64,000 nucleotides of DNA. Source: Niveibacterium sp. SC-1. Its GTDB lineage: Bacteria; Pseudomonadota; Gammaproteobacteria; Burkholderiales; Rhodocyclaceae. Within the stretch, counting starts at the first letter, position 1. Each line of letters starts with the position of its first letter. Shown here piece after piece: positions 37,135 to 44,131 of the stretch. The position numbers and the translations under genes are program-made. Under the pieces are notes generated by a model that worked only from the letters and a program-made list of their open reading frames with translations, was not told the origin of the DNA and did not search any database. The DNA lies in contig NZ_CP151275.1 of NCBI RefSeq assembly GCF_038235435.1, positions 3,100,001 to 3,164,000 of the forward strand, in the 5' to 3' direction.

Positions 37135-37419
37135 CTGATTATTCAAGGCTATGAGGCGGGCCGGCGGTGCGGCGAGCTCCTCGCACAGGTGCCGCCGGCG
37201 CCGGGCGGGCGTCCGAAAACCTGTACTGGCACCGATACGAGTTTCACTCGCGACCAGGCTGCAAAGGATGCGGGCCTCTCGAAGCGTCAGAAGGACACCG
37301 CACTGCGCCTCGCGGCGATCCCCTCGGCGGAGTTCGAGGCGGCCGTCGAGAGCGAGAACCCGCGCGAGGACTATGCCGACGTCCTGCCGGTTCGGCCTTT
37401 TTTCAAGGAATTTGTCTGA
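37135..37419 (+). pseudogene. Fragment of a phage/plasmid protein with RRxGELLAQ...QKDTALRLA motif
   Basis: The plus frame reads LIIQGYEAGRRCGELLAQV, GGRPKTCTGTDTSFTRDQA and AKDAGLSKRQKDTALRLAAI, then EFEAAVESENP. I know this combination from phage and plasmid proteins related to DNA methylase/ParB-associated families. No start codon with a ribosome site is present; a GTG at 37189 is the only option. The C-terminus departs from the pattern after VESENP. It lies upstream of, and opposite to, the capsid gene, in the 357-bp gap between 37118 and 37474. Read as a decayed remnant. Confidence 0.5.
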
Positions 37420-37474
37420 AAAAAGGGTTGCACACCGGTGTGTGACGATTCCGCCCAACAAAAAGCTCCCACCG

Positions 37475-38023
37475 TCAGTGCAGCCCTGGCGGGCCTTCGG
37501 CCCCCCTGCGGAGAAGCATGTCGACCTTCTGCGTGATCGCCACGCCCAGGGACTGTGTCTCGCCCAGCAGTGCAATGAGTTCGCCCTGCTCGATCGCCAG
37601 GCCGAGCTCCACGAATGCCTTGACCCCGGCCTCGATGGTCTTGAGCGAGGTGACGACCAGGTCCTCGAGCTCACCCGGGAGGGCACCGTGGACGCGGCTC
37701 TGGCTCGCGCGCTGGATCTGCTGCAGGTACATAGCACGCGCCTGCGCAAGCCTGCGCTGTGCAGGCACACCGACCAGCAGGCGTTCGTGCCGCACGCACA
37801 CGGCGATGGCTTCCGCGATCAGCGCGTCAAACGTCGGGTCGAAGGACAGCCCCCCGGCTGTCTCGTCATCGAGGAGTCGCTGGTACAGCGCCTCGAGGCG
37901 CTGGGGTGAGGCCGCCGGAGCAGGCCCGGCCTCATTCCCCGCCTGATCTCGCTGCAGGGCATCGAGCATGCGGACCGCGCAACGGTGAACGTCCTGGGCC
38001 TCGCTCAGATCCATCGGTTTCAT
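37475..38023 (-). CDS. Hypothetical protein of the integrated element
   Basis: 182 residues starting MKPMDLSEAQDVHRCAVRML. Entirely helical in appearance, with PQRLEALYQRLLDDETAGGL, VGVPAQRRLAQARAMYLQQI and LGETQSLGVAITQKVDMLLR. No signal peptide, metal site or known motif. It lies between the replication block and the capsid gene, where satellites often keep packaging or redirecting factors. Not recognised. Confidence 0.6.
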   Translation of the reverse strand: MKPMDLSEAQDVHRCAVRMLDALQRDQAGNEAGPAPAASPQRLEALYQRLLDDETAGGLSFDPTFDALIAEAIAVCVRHERLLVGVPAQRRLAQARAMYLQQIQRASQSRVHGALPGELEDLVVTSLKTIEAGVKAFVELGLAIEQGELIALLGETQSLGVAITQKVDMLLRRGAEGPPGLH

Positions 38024-38062
38024 CCTTGTCTCCTGTCAGTGTGTGCTCGTGCGCGGATAGAT

Positions 38063-38401
38063 TCAGGGGAGGCCACGCCGCTGCTGGAGCAGACGGAGCA
38101 AGCGCTCCAGCTCGCCAGCCTTGCAGCGGTATTCCTCGAAGAGCAGCGCGCCTTCCTCGGCCAGCAGGGGGCCGACAAGCGCCCACGCGCGCAGCTCGGC
38201 GGCCTGCGTGTCCAGGCCCAGCGACTGGAACGCGAGCACCGCAATATCAAATCTTGCCCGCCACGCCGCAGAGACCATCCGCACCTCCTCGGGCGAATTG
38301 CCCAGATTCGCTCGCCAGTCTTTCTGCAGCTCGAGGCGAACATCGAACAGCTCCCTCGGCGAGTGGGCGAGCAGTTCCTCGACGGTGGGGAATTCGGTCA
38401 T
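38063..38401 (-). CDS. Hypothetical protein of the integrated element
   Basis: 112 residues starting MTEFPTVEELLAHSPRELFD with a strong AAGGAG ribosome site six bases upstream. It is a small acidic helical protein (LGLDTQAAELRAWALVGPLL, then LLAEEGALLFEEYRCKAGEL). No family recognised. It lies directly after the iteron block, so its promoter probably lies within or next to the iterons. Confidence 0.65.
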   Translation of the reverse strand: MTEFPTVEELLAHSPRELFDVRLELQKDWRANLGNSPEEVRMVSAAWRARFDIAVLAFQSLGLDTQAAELRAWALVGPLLAEEGALLFEEYRCKAGELERLLRLLQQRRGLP

Positions 38402-38451
38402 GCGCTACTCCTTCCGCGAAGGGATGCCTCGCGCGCGGGGGGACTCATTTT

Positions 38452-38593
38452 TTGAGCATCTTCGATGGATACTGGGTTTGCGATGAGCACCTTCGAAGAA
38501 GTTGAGCACCTTCGAAGGTGCTCAAAAAAGAATGTGTACACACGTGACCTTCTTCGAAGGTGCTCAAATGCGGTTTTCATGAGCGCCTTCGGA
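38452..38593. repeat. Iteron block, candidate replication origin
   Basis: Repeats of the 15-mer TTGAGCACCTTCGAA. Forward copies are at 38452 (TTGAGCATCTTCGAT), 38483 (ATGAGCACCTTCGAA), 38502 (exact) and 38579 (ATGAGCGCCTTCGGA). Reverse copies are at 38511-38525 and 38553-38567. The copies at 38502 and 38511 overlap to make a perfect 24-bp palindrome (38502-38525), followed by an A-run. The block begins in the last codons of the RepA-like gene and ends before the next gene. Iterons just downstream of a Rep gene are the layout of P4/PICI origins; that function is inferred. Confidence 0.8.
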
Positions 38594-39745
38594 AATTGCT
38601 GGGTTTGATGGAAGGCCCCAGGCCCATCCCTTCGTCAGGCCAAGTTTCGCGGAGACGACGCCGAGCGCTTGCTTGGCGCGCCGGAGCGTGGCCGCCGAGA
38701 CGCCGGCCGATTTCGCCTCCTGACGGACAAGCGATTGAAGCAGCGGACCTTCGCGCAGTAGGTCTTGCAGGAGCGCCTTGGCCTCCTCGAAGCTGCTCTT
38801 GTCGAAGGGCTCTTCCAGGTCACCCAGCAACTCGCGGGCGGACCCTTCCAGCACCTCGCCCCAGAGCACCCGACTGGCCTCGATGCCGTCGCCGACGGGG
38901 CAGCGCTCGAGCGTGTAGGAAACGCCGCCGTCGGTCGGGCCGATGTTTGACTTCGCGCGCACCAGGACGCAGTCCGATTGCCCTTCACGCCTGCCTGCGG
39001 CGAGCACCACGCGCGCGACGGCGCCGAAGGCCTGGCTGCCGATCACGCGCTCGAGCGGCCGGCCACCGACGGTGCCCTTGGCGAAGTGCGTGATTCCGAC
39101 CACGCTGGCCTGGCATGTGGCCGCCAGTTCGAGCAGCGGCTGAAGACCGGCCCGCACGTCGTTCGCCTTGTGCATGTCGCCGGCAATCGCCAGCACGAGC
39201 GGATCAATGACGACGAGGTCGCATCGCCTGAGCGCCTTGACCGCGTGGCAGAGCTTGGGCAGGTCGCGCGCGAGATCAAACGACACGCGCTGCCCGCGCT
39301 CGTCGCGAACGCCCTCCACGAAATGCACGCGCTCCATGTCCGCGCCAGCGGCCACCAGGCGCGGCGCAAGCGTATCGGCGATGTCATCCTCGCCGCTCCA
39401 GATGACGCAATTGCCCGGCTCATCGCAGTGCGCACCGTCGGGCCACCGGCCCGCGGCGGTAGTGGTCGCAACAAGGCCGCCAGACAAGGTCGTCTTGCCG
39501 ACGCCCGCCTCACCGGCGAGCAATGTGAGCTTTCCGCGTGCGAGCCAGTTGCGCCACAGCCAGCTGATCGGGCGAAGCCCGAACTGCGCCCCGGATGTCA
39601 GGATCACCTCGCGCGAGGGCGGCGCCTTCTTGCCAGGATCAACCTTGTCACGCGCCTTGAGATCCGCGGGCAGGCTCTCGGAACCATTGCGCCGAATCTG
39701 CGCATCAACGGCCGCCAGTGCGCGCTGCGTCTCAGACCAGGTCAT
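38564..39745 (-). CDS. RepA/DnaB-like replicative ATPase of the integrated element
   Basis: 393 residues. The AAA_25/RecA-like ATPase core has Walker A LLAGEAGVGKTTLSGG (Lys84) and a GEDD motif after IWSGED. Walker B is CDLVVIDPLVLAIAGD (Asp181), and VVGITHFAKGTVG is the sensor-like strand. The C-terminal ~80 residues (LLREGPLLQSLVRQEAKSAG, then VSAATLRRAKQALGV) form a winged-helix DNA-binding domain. This is the common phage/satellite hexameric helicase type. It overlaps the primase zinc-ribbon gene by four bases. The iterons at its 3' end are the likely binding site of the C-terminal domain. Confidence 0.85.
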   Translation of the reverse strand: MTWSETQRALAAVDAQIRRNGSESLPADLKARDKVDPGKKAPPSREVILTSGAQFGLRPISWLWRNWLARGKLTLLAGEAGVGKTTLSGGLVATTTAAGRWPDGAHCDEPGNCVIWSGEDDIADTLAPRLVAAGADMERVHFVEGVRDERGQRVSFDLARDLPKLCHAVKALRRCDLVVIDPLVLAIAGDMHKANDVRAGLQPLLELAATCQASVVGITHFAKGTVGGRPLERVIGSQAFGAVARVVLAAGRREGQSDCVLVRAKSNIGPTDGGVSYTLERCPVGDGIEASRVLWGEVLEGSARELLGDLEEPFDKSSFEEAKALLQDLLREGPLLQSLVRQEAKSAGVSAATLRRAKQALGVVSAKLGLTKGWAWGLPSNPAISEGAHENRI

Positions 39746-40167
39746 CGCCGCGAACCTGCGACGTAGCGCCGCGCCGCGGCGATGCGTTCGACCGCGAGAC
39801 CGAGCCGCGCGAAATCCGCTTCACTGATCTCGCGACGCCGGCGCATGTCCGAGCCGACGATGAAGACGACAGCCGCCTCGGCGTCGAGTGCCAGCAGCGC
39901 GTCAGACGCAGGGACGGGCACGCGCTCGCGCGGAAGATGGTCGCCCAGGCGCTCGGGCATCAGGGCAGCGAGGGTCAAGCCGACCGCGGCGACGACTTCG
40001 TTCACGCTGCAGCCCGCGAAGTCGTGCACCAGGACTTTCTGCTCGCGCGTCACCGCGAGGGAAAGCGAGGCGTGCCGATCTTCATGCGCCGGGCATTTCG
40101 CGATCCACCTGTCCGGCCCGAGCCGGCGGACGCCCTCGAGGCGGTCGAGCAGAACGTCGACACTCAT
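39742..40167 (-). CDS. Primase-type CHC2 zinc-ribbon protein
   Basis: 141 residues. The N-terminal WIAKCPAHEDRHASLSLAV (Cys25, His28) and LVHDFAGCSVNEVVAAVGL (Cys53) are the zinc-ribbon of DnaG/phage primases, which reads template DNA. No TOPRIM catalytic motif is visible, so this is either a stand-alone recognition subunit for the ATPase encoded next or a shortened primase. It overlaps the RepA-like gene (ATGA) and lies 9 bp after alpA. Confidence 0.78.
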   Translation of the reverse strand: MSVDVLLDRLEGVRRLGPDRWIAKCPAHEDRHASLSLAVTREQKVLVHDFAGCSVNEVVAAVGLTLAALMPERLGDHLPRERVPVPASDALLALDAEAAVVFIVGSDMRRRREISEADFARLGLAVERIAAARRYVAGSRR

Positions 40168-40176
40168 GGCGCGCCC

Positions 40177-40389
40177 TCAGAGGGATTCGATCAGCGCGCG
40201 GATATCTTCGACTCGCCACGCCGTGGTCCGTGGTCCGAGCTTGACGGGCTTCGGGTAGCGCCCCTCCCGGACGCCCTGCCACCAAGCAGAACGGCAGATC
40301 GGGACGAGGGCGGGGATGGGTGGATTGGCTTTTGGGTTACCGACAATCTGGGGCAGGCGCAGAAAACCGGTGTTGGGAAGGGTGTCCAT
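40177..40389 (-). CDS. alpA: AlpA-family transcriptional regulator / excisionase
   Basis: 70 residues: MDTLPNTGFLRLPQIVGNPK, then PALVPICRSAWWQGVREGRY, PKPVKLGPRTTAWR and VEDIRALIESL. This is the MerR-like winged-helix of AlpA/Vis proteins. They activate integrase and satellite genes and often act as excision factor. It sits at the head of the replication genes, as in P4-like and PICI-like elements. The TACCCCC repeats at both element ends are possible targets. Confidence 0.88.
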   Translation of the reverse strand: MDTLPNTGFLRLPQIVGNPKANPPIPALVPICRSAWWQGVREGRYPKPVKLGPRTTAWRVEDIRALIESL

Positions 40390-40453
40390 GTTCGTCGATC
40401 CTCATGCGTTGAGAGACGAACCGGACTATTGATGCGACCAGTCGGTGAAAACA

Positions 40454-40489
40454 GGGACACCGAATGCTGCACAAGGTGTCCCGTTTTTC
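40454..40489. terminator. Hairpin between unknown gene 40490 and alpA
   Basis: Stem GGGACACC / GGTGTCCC (8 bp, 13-base loop) flanked by GAAAACA on the left and GTTTTTCC on the right. On the minus strand it follows the stop of the 40490 gene at once. It could separate that gene from alpA. Confidence 0.55.
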
Positions 40490-40981
40490 CTACTTGGCTT
40501 TTCTCGGCCTGCCCGGAGTTCCCGGCTTGCCAGCCCGCTTGCGTGCGCGGGTCAGGGCTTTCTGTTCGGAAGTATCCGAAGGTGGGGGGTGCAGCTTGCC
40601 TTCCATAATCCTGATGGCGTCTCTCGTTTGCCGCACCGCCTGTGTCCACCGCGGATCGCGAAGCAGCCTCAAAACGAGTTGGAACTCATCATGTTTGGGA
40701 GATCCCCTTACCCCCGTGCCATCGGCGAGAACGTCCAGCACCCAAGTGATCCAGGCCTGCTGGTCGGGTGCCAGGCGAGCGCCTTGCCTCAAGGCATCAC
40801 GGGCCGACCTCAATAGGGCCTGAACGTCGGCGCCCGTCAAAGTAGGTGGTGGTGGCAGCTTGGTCTGGGGAATGAACCCGTTGATGAAGCCCTCATGAAA
40901 CGGTGGCGACTGCGCTTCATCCGAGTCGCTCCCAGGGTCGGGGTGGTCCTGCTCGGTCTTCTGGGAGTCACTCACGGGCAC
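40490..40981 (-). CDS. Hypothetical protein of the integrated element
   Basis: 163 residues. The N-terminus is acidic and disordered (SQKTEQDHPDPGSDSDEAQS). A helical middle follows (LTGADVQALLRSARDALRQG and RLLRDPRWTQAVRQTRDAIR), and the C-terminus is basic (KALTRARKRAGKPGTPGRPR). The basic tail suggests nucleic-acid contact. No family recognised. It lies between integrase and alpA. Confidence 0.55.
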   Translation of the reverse strand: MPVSDSQKTEQDHPDPGSDSDEAQSPPFHEGFINGFIPQTKLPPPPTLTGADVQALLRSARDALRQGARLAPDQQAWITWVLDVLADGTGVRGSPKHDEFQLVLRLLRDPRWTQAVRQTRDAIRIMEGKLHPPPSDTSEQKALTRARKRAGKPGTPGRPRKAK

Positions 40982-41073
40982 ACTCCTACGCGCTCACCCT
41001 TGACCCGGAGCCGCGCCAGCCGGGCAAGGGTGTCCCGGTTTCCGGCCCATCGGCCTTGGCGCGGCAAATGCCG

Positions 41074-42282
41074 TCAGGCGGAGTCTCGAAGCTGAACCAC
41101 GTCAGCGCCGCTCCTAAGTTTGTCCAGATAGTCAGCCCACGTTTGCATCATCGCGCGCCGTTCCCGAAGGAACTTCGTGCGGTTGTAGGCGGTGCCCAGC
41201 GTATCCGGAACGCGGTGCGCCAGCTGGTGTTCGATCACCTCGGGCTTGATGTGCAGTTCCTCATGCAGGATCGTTCGCGCCATTGCGCGGAAACCGTGGC
41301 CCGTGATTTCGCGCTGGGTGTCGTAGCCCATGCGCCGCAGCGCCGCATTGATGGCCGCATCGGACATCGGTTTCTGCGGATCACGCCCCGGAAACACGTA
41401 GGGCCGTGTCCCGGTCAGTGCTTGCAGCTCGCGCAGGATTGCAACCGCCTGGGGAGCGAGCGGGACCAGGTGCTCGGTCTTCGTCTTGGTCACCAAATAG
41501 CGCCACTCGCCCTTGTCCAGATCGAAGCCGGACCACTCGGCCTTGCGTAGCTCACCGGGGCGCACGAACAGCATCGGTGCGAGCCGCAAGGCGCAGCGGA
41601 CGACGAAGGTTCCCCTAAATGCGTCGATCGCGCGCAGGAGCTCGGCGGCCTCCTTGGGCGAGGTGATGGCCGCCATGTGTTCCGTCTTGGGCGACGGGAT
41701 TGCCCCTCGCAGGTCGGGGCAAGGATCGCGCTCGGCTCGGCCAGTTGCGATGGCATACCGGAACGCCATGCTGATTTCGCTGCGAACCTTGTGGGCGGTA
41801 TGGCGCGCGCCGTTCTCATCCACGCGCCGCAGGACAGCCAACACGGCAGGTGCGCCGACCTCGCCGATCGGCTTGTCCCCAAGCCAAGGGAAAACGAAGT
41901 TCTCCATGCGGGCCAGCATCTTGGCATACGTGGAGGATGCGACTTCACCGCGCTTCTTTTCCAGCCACTCGCGGCAGATCACCTCGAAGGAGTTCGCCGC
42001 CCGGTCGGCCCTCGCCGCCTTCTGGGCCTTGCGGTTCTCGGCCGGGTCGATGCCTCTTGCCAAGAGCGTGCGCGCTTCGTCCCTTCGGCTGCGGGCTTCG
42101 CTGAGACTGATCTCGGGATACGATCCGTGAGCGAGGAGCTTTTCCTTTCCCTCGAACCGATATTTCTGTCGCCAGAGCTTCGCGCCGCTCGGCTGGATCA
42201 GCAGGTACAGTCCCTTCTCATCCGCGAGTTTGACCGGCTTGTCGCCGGGCTTGGCTTTGCGAATTGACGTGTCGGAGAGCAT
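41074..42282 (-). CDS. int: Tyrosine-type site-specific integrase, P4 family
   Basis: 402 residues. The DUF4102 N-terminal domain opens with MLSDTSIRKAKPGDKPVKLA, DEKGLYLLIQPSGAKLWRQ and GSYPEISLSEARSRRDEAR. A SAM-like core-binding domain follows, then the catalytic domain with Arg241 (VRPGEL), HGFR (His329, Arg332), His352/His356 and Tyr366 in TAYNRTKF. All catalytic residues are present, so it should be active. The gene starts 163 bp from the tRNA-Thr 3' end, the usual place for this family. Its ATG follows a TACCCCC repeat directly and has no Shine-Dalgarno. Confidence 0.95.
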   Translation of the reverse strand: MLSDTSIRKAKPGDKPVKLADEKGLYLLIQPSGAKLWRQKYRFEGKEKLLAHGSYPEISLSEARSRRDEARTLLARGIDPAENRKAQKAARADRAANSFEVICREWLEKKRGEVASSTYAKMLARMENFVFPWLGDKPIGEVGAPAVLAVLRRVDENGARHTAHKVRSEISMAFRYAIATGRAERDPCPDLRGAIPSPKTEHMAAITSPKEAAELLRAIDAFRGTFVVRCALRLAPMLFVRPGELRKAEWSGFDLDKGEWRYLVTKTKTEHLVPLAPQAVAILRELQALTGTRPYVFPGRDPQKPMSDAAINAALRRMGYDTQREITGHGFRAMARTILHEELHIKPEVIEHQLAHRVPDTLGTAYNRTKFLRERRAMMQTWADYLDKLRSGADVVQLRDSA

Positions 42283-42283
42283 T

Positions 42284-42342
42284 GGGGGTACCGCCTTGTC
42301 CAGAAAATTCGATACCCCCGACGATACCCCCTGCCGGGGGTA
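42284..42342. repeat. TACCCCC repeat cluster upstream of integrase
   Basis: Four copies: minus orientation at 42284-42290 and 42336-42342, plus orientation at 42313-42319 and 42325-42331. The two plus copies are twelve bases apart, and their TTCGA and TGCCG flanks match the pair at 32962-32990. The inner ones also form an inverted repeat. Candidate arm-type integrase sites that would also place the integrase promoter under self-control. Confidence 0.72.
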
Positions 42343-42444
42343 GATCTCAATGGATGGGGCTGGACGACTCCGGACAAGAAAAAAGCCACAAACCTCGCAT
42401 TCACGGGGATTTGTGGCTTTCCTTGGACGGCTCTGGACTGTTCT

Positions 42445-42459
42445 TTGGTGCCGACAGTA
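42445..42459. repeat. Integrase-proximal att core in tRNA-Thr
   Basis: TTGGTGCCGACAGTA covers the CCA end, discriminator and 3' acceptor strand of the tRNA. It matches 32890-32904 except for one base. It marks the boundary between element and ancestral chromosome. Confidence 0.65.
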
Positions 42460-42521
42460 AGAATCGAACTCACGACCTTCTGATTACAAATCAGCTGCTC
42501 TACCAACTGAGCTATGCCGGC
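42446..42521 (-). tRNA. tRNA-Thr (UGU)
   Basis: Minus-strand cloverleaf of 76 nt with encoded CCA. The acceptor is GCCGGCA with TGTCGGC (one G-U pair), followed by GCTC/GAGC D-stem, anticodon loop TTTGTAA with TGT and T-arm GTGAG-TTCGATT-CTTAC. Its 3' end is the integration target of the element to its left. Confidence 0.97.
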
Positions 42522-42622
42522 AACCGAGCCAGCGATTATACCTGCGAGGCCCGCCGGCCGCGAATCTGCGTGTGAGGCCGCGTGCTATCTTTGGCGCTCT
42601 GCACGCCCGGACACGAGGGCCC

Positions 42623-44131
42623 ATGGATAAACGACCGCTGGCGGTCCTTCTGGTCGAAGACAACGAGGACGACGCCTTCCTGCTGATCGACCGCTTCCGC
42701 CGCGCGGGCTTCGAGGTTGACGCCGAACGCGTGCAGGACGCCGACGCGATGCGTGCGGCCCTGGCGCGACGCGAGTGGGATGTGGTGCTTTCCGACTACC
42801 GTCTGCCCGGCTTCTCCGGTGATGCGGCGCTACGTCTCTTCCGCGAAGAGGGGCGCGACGAGCCTTTCTTCATCATCTCCGGCACCATCGACGACGCGAC
42901 CGCCTCCGCGGCCATGCGGGCAGGCGCGCAGGATTTCCTCAGCAAGGACCGGCTCGATCGCCTGGTGCCCGCCGTGGAGCGCGAGTTGCGGGAAGCGCGG
43001 GTGCGGCGCGAGCGCGCGACGGCGATCGAGGCCGCACACCGCCACGAAGGGCGCCTTGCCGCCCTCGCCGCGAACATCCCCGGCATGGTGTTCCAGCTTG
43101 AACGCGGCACCCAGGGCACGATCCGTTTCGACTATGTGAGCGAAGGTGCGCAGCTCCTGTTCGGTGTGCCCCCGGGCGAGCTGCAGGCTGACCCCGGTCG
43201 ACTGCTCAGCATGATCCTCGCAGAAGACCGCCCCGGTTTCCTGGAGGCGCTGAGCGCGTGCTCCCAAGGCCTCGCAACACTCAACTGGGAAGGTCGGATC
43301 CAGATCCCCAGCGGCGACACCAAGTGGATCAATGTCCGCGGCACGCCGACGGTTACCGAGACAGGCGCCGTGCGCTGGGAAGGTGTGATGTGGAACATCA
43401 CGCTCTCCAAGGAAACCCAGCACGCACTTTCGGCCTCGCGCGCACAACTCGCCGAACTGTCGAACCACCTCCAGCGCGTGAAGGAAGACGAACGCGAACG
43501 CATCGCGCGCGACATCCATGACGTGCTGGGCGGCTTGCTCATCGCAATCAAGATCGAAGTCTCCCTCCTGGCAAACAAGCTCGGCACCGAGGCTGGCGCG
43601 CACGGCGGGCGCGCGCAGCGGATTGCCGCCCTGGTCGACGACGCAATCGGCACCACGGGCCGCGTGGCGCGCGAACTGCGCCCCGGCATCTTGAAGGAGT
43701 TCGGGCTTGCCGCTGCGATCGAGGGGCATGCGGAGGACTTCATCCAGCGCACGGGCGTGAGCTGCGAAGTACTCTGCGCGGACCACGACATCGAGCCCCC
43801 CGAAGACACGGCGGTCGCGATCTTCCGCGTCTTCCAGGAAGCGCTGACCAATGTCTCCAAGCATGCACAGGCGCAGCATGTCGAAGTGCGACTGATGCAG
43901 GAAGGTGACGAGATCGTGCTGCAGCTGCGCGACGACGGCATCGGCATCCGCAGTGCGGACTTTGCCAAGCCGCGCTCCTTCGGTTTGCGCGGCATGCGTG
44001 AACGCATCGCGAGCCTCGGCGGTTCGATCGAGATCCATGCGCAGGCGCCACGCGGTACGGAGTTGCTTCTGCGTGCACCGATGCAAGCCCCCGAATTCGC
44101 CAGCCCGAGCCGGCACCCGGAGATCCTTTGA
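42623..44131 (+). CDS. Receiver-PAS-histidine kinase (NarX/DegS-type)
   Basis: 502 residues from MDKRPLAVLLVEDNEDDAFL. Residues 6-120 are a receiver domain (EDNEDD acidic pocket, phospho-Asp in VVLSDYRLPGFSG, Lys in FLSKDRLDRL). A PAS-like domain follows to about 280. A HisKA_3 dimerisation helix comes next with His in RIARDIHDVLGGLLIAIKIE, then a HATPase domain (VFQEALTNVSKHAQAQHVEV and DDGIGIRSADFAKPRSFGLR). No transmembrane span, so it is a cytoplasmic sensor. It overlaps the response regulator gene (TGATG), its evident partner. The signal is unknown. Confidence 0.9.
   Translation: MDKRPLAVLLVEDNEDDAFLLIDRFRRAGFEVDAERVQDADAMRAALARREWDVVLSDYRLPGFSGDAALRLFREEGRDEPFFIISGTIDDATASAAMRAGAQDFLSKDRLDRLVPAVERELREARVRRERATAIEAAHRHEGRLAALAANIPGMVFQLERGTQGTIRFDYVSEGAQLLFGVPPGELQADPGRLLSMILAEDRPGFLEALSACSQGLATLNWEGRIQIPSGDTKWINVRGTPTVTETGAVRWEGVMWNITLSKETQHALSASRAQLAELSNHLQRVKEDERERIARDIHDVLGGLLIAIKIEVSLLANKLGTEAGAHGGRAQRIAALVDDAIGTTGRVARELRPGILKEFGLAAAIEGHAEDFIQRTGVSCEVLCADHDIEPPEDTAVAIFRVFQEALTNVSKHAQAQHVEVRLMQEGDEIVLQLRDDGIGIRSADFAKPRSFGLRGMRERIASLGGSIEIHAQAPRGTELLLRAPMQAPEFASPSRHPEIL

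Larger units (their letters stand above)
32890..42459. mobile_element. Integrated element at tRNA-Thr with capsid and portal genes (candidate phage satellite)
   Basis: About 9.6 kb bounded by a degenerate copy of the tRNA-Thr 3' end (32890-32904) and the tRNA itself (42445-42459). Paired TACCCCC repeats lie just inside both ends. In minus-strand order it holds integrase, an unknown gene, AlpA, a primase zinc-ribbon protein, RepA-like ATPase, an iteron block, two unknown genes, a prohead protease-capsid fusion, portal and a frameshifted HTH gene. One unknown gene and two decayed fragments are on the plus strand. Terminase, head-tail connector, tail and lysis genes are absent. Seen: gene set and ends. 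Inferred: a P4/PICI-like satellite that encodes its own capsid, or a shrunken prophage. Confidence 0.85.

Noticed and set aside
38534..38543. TGTGTACACA palindrome inside the iteron block
   Set aside because: A single ten-base palindrome without a second copy; it may be part of the origin but no function can be assigned.
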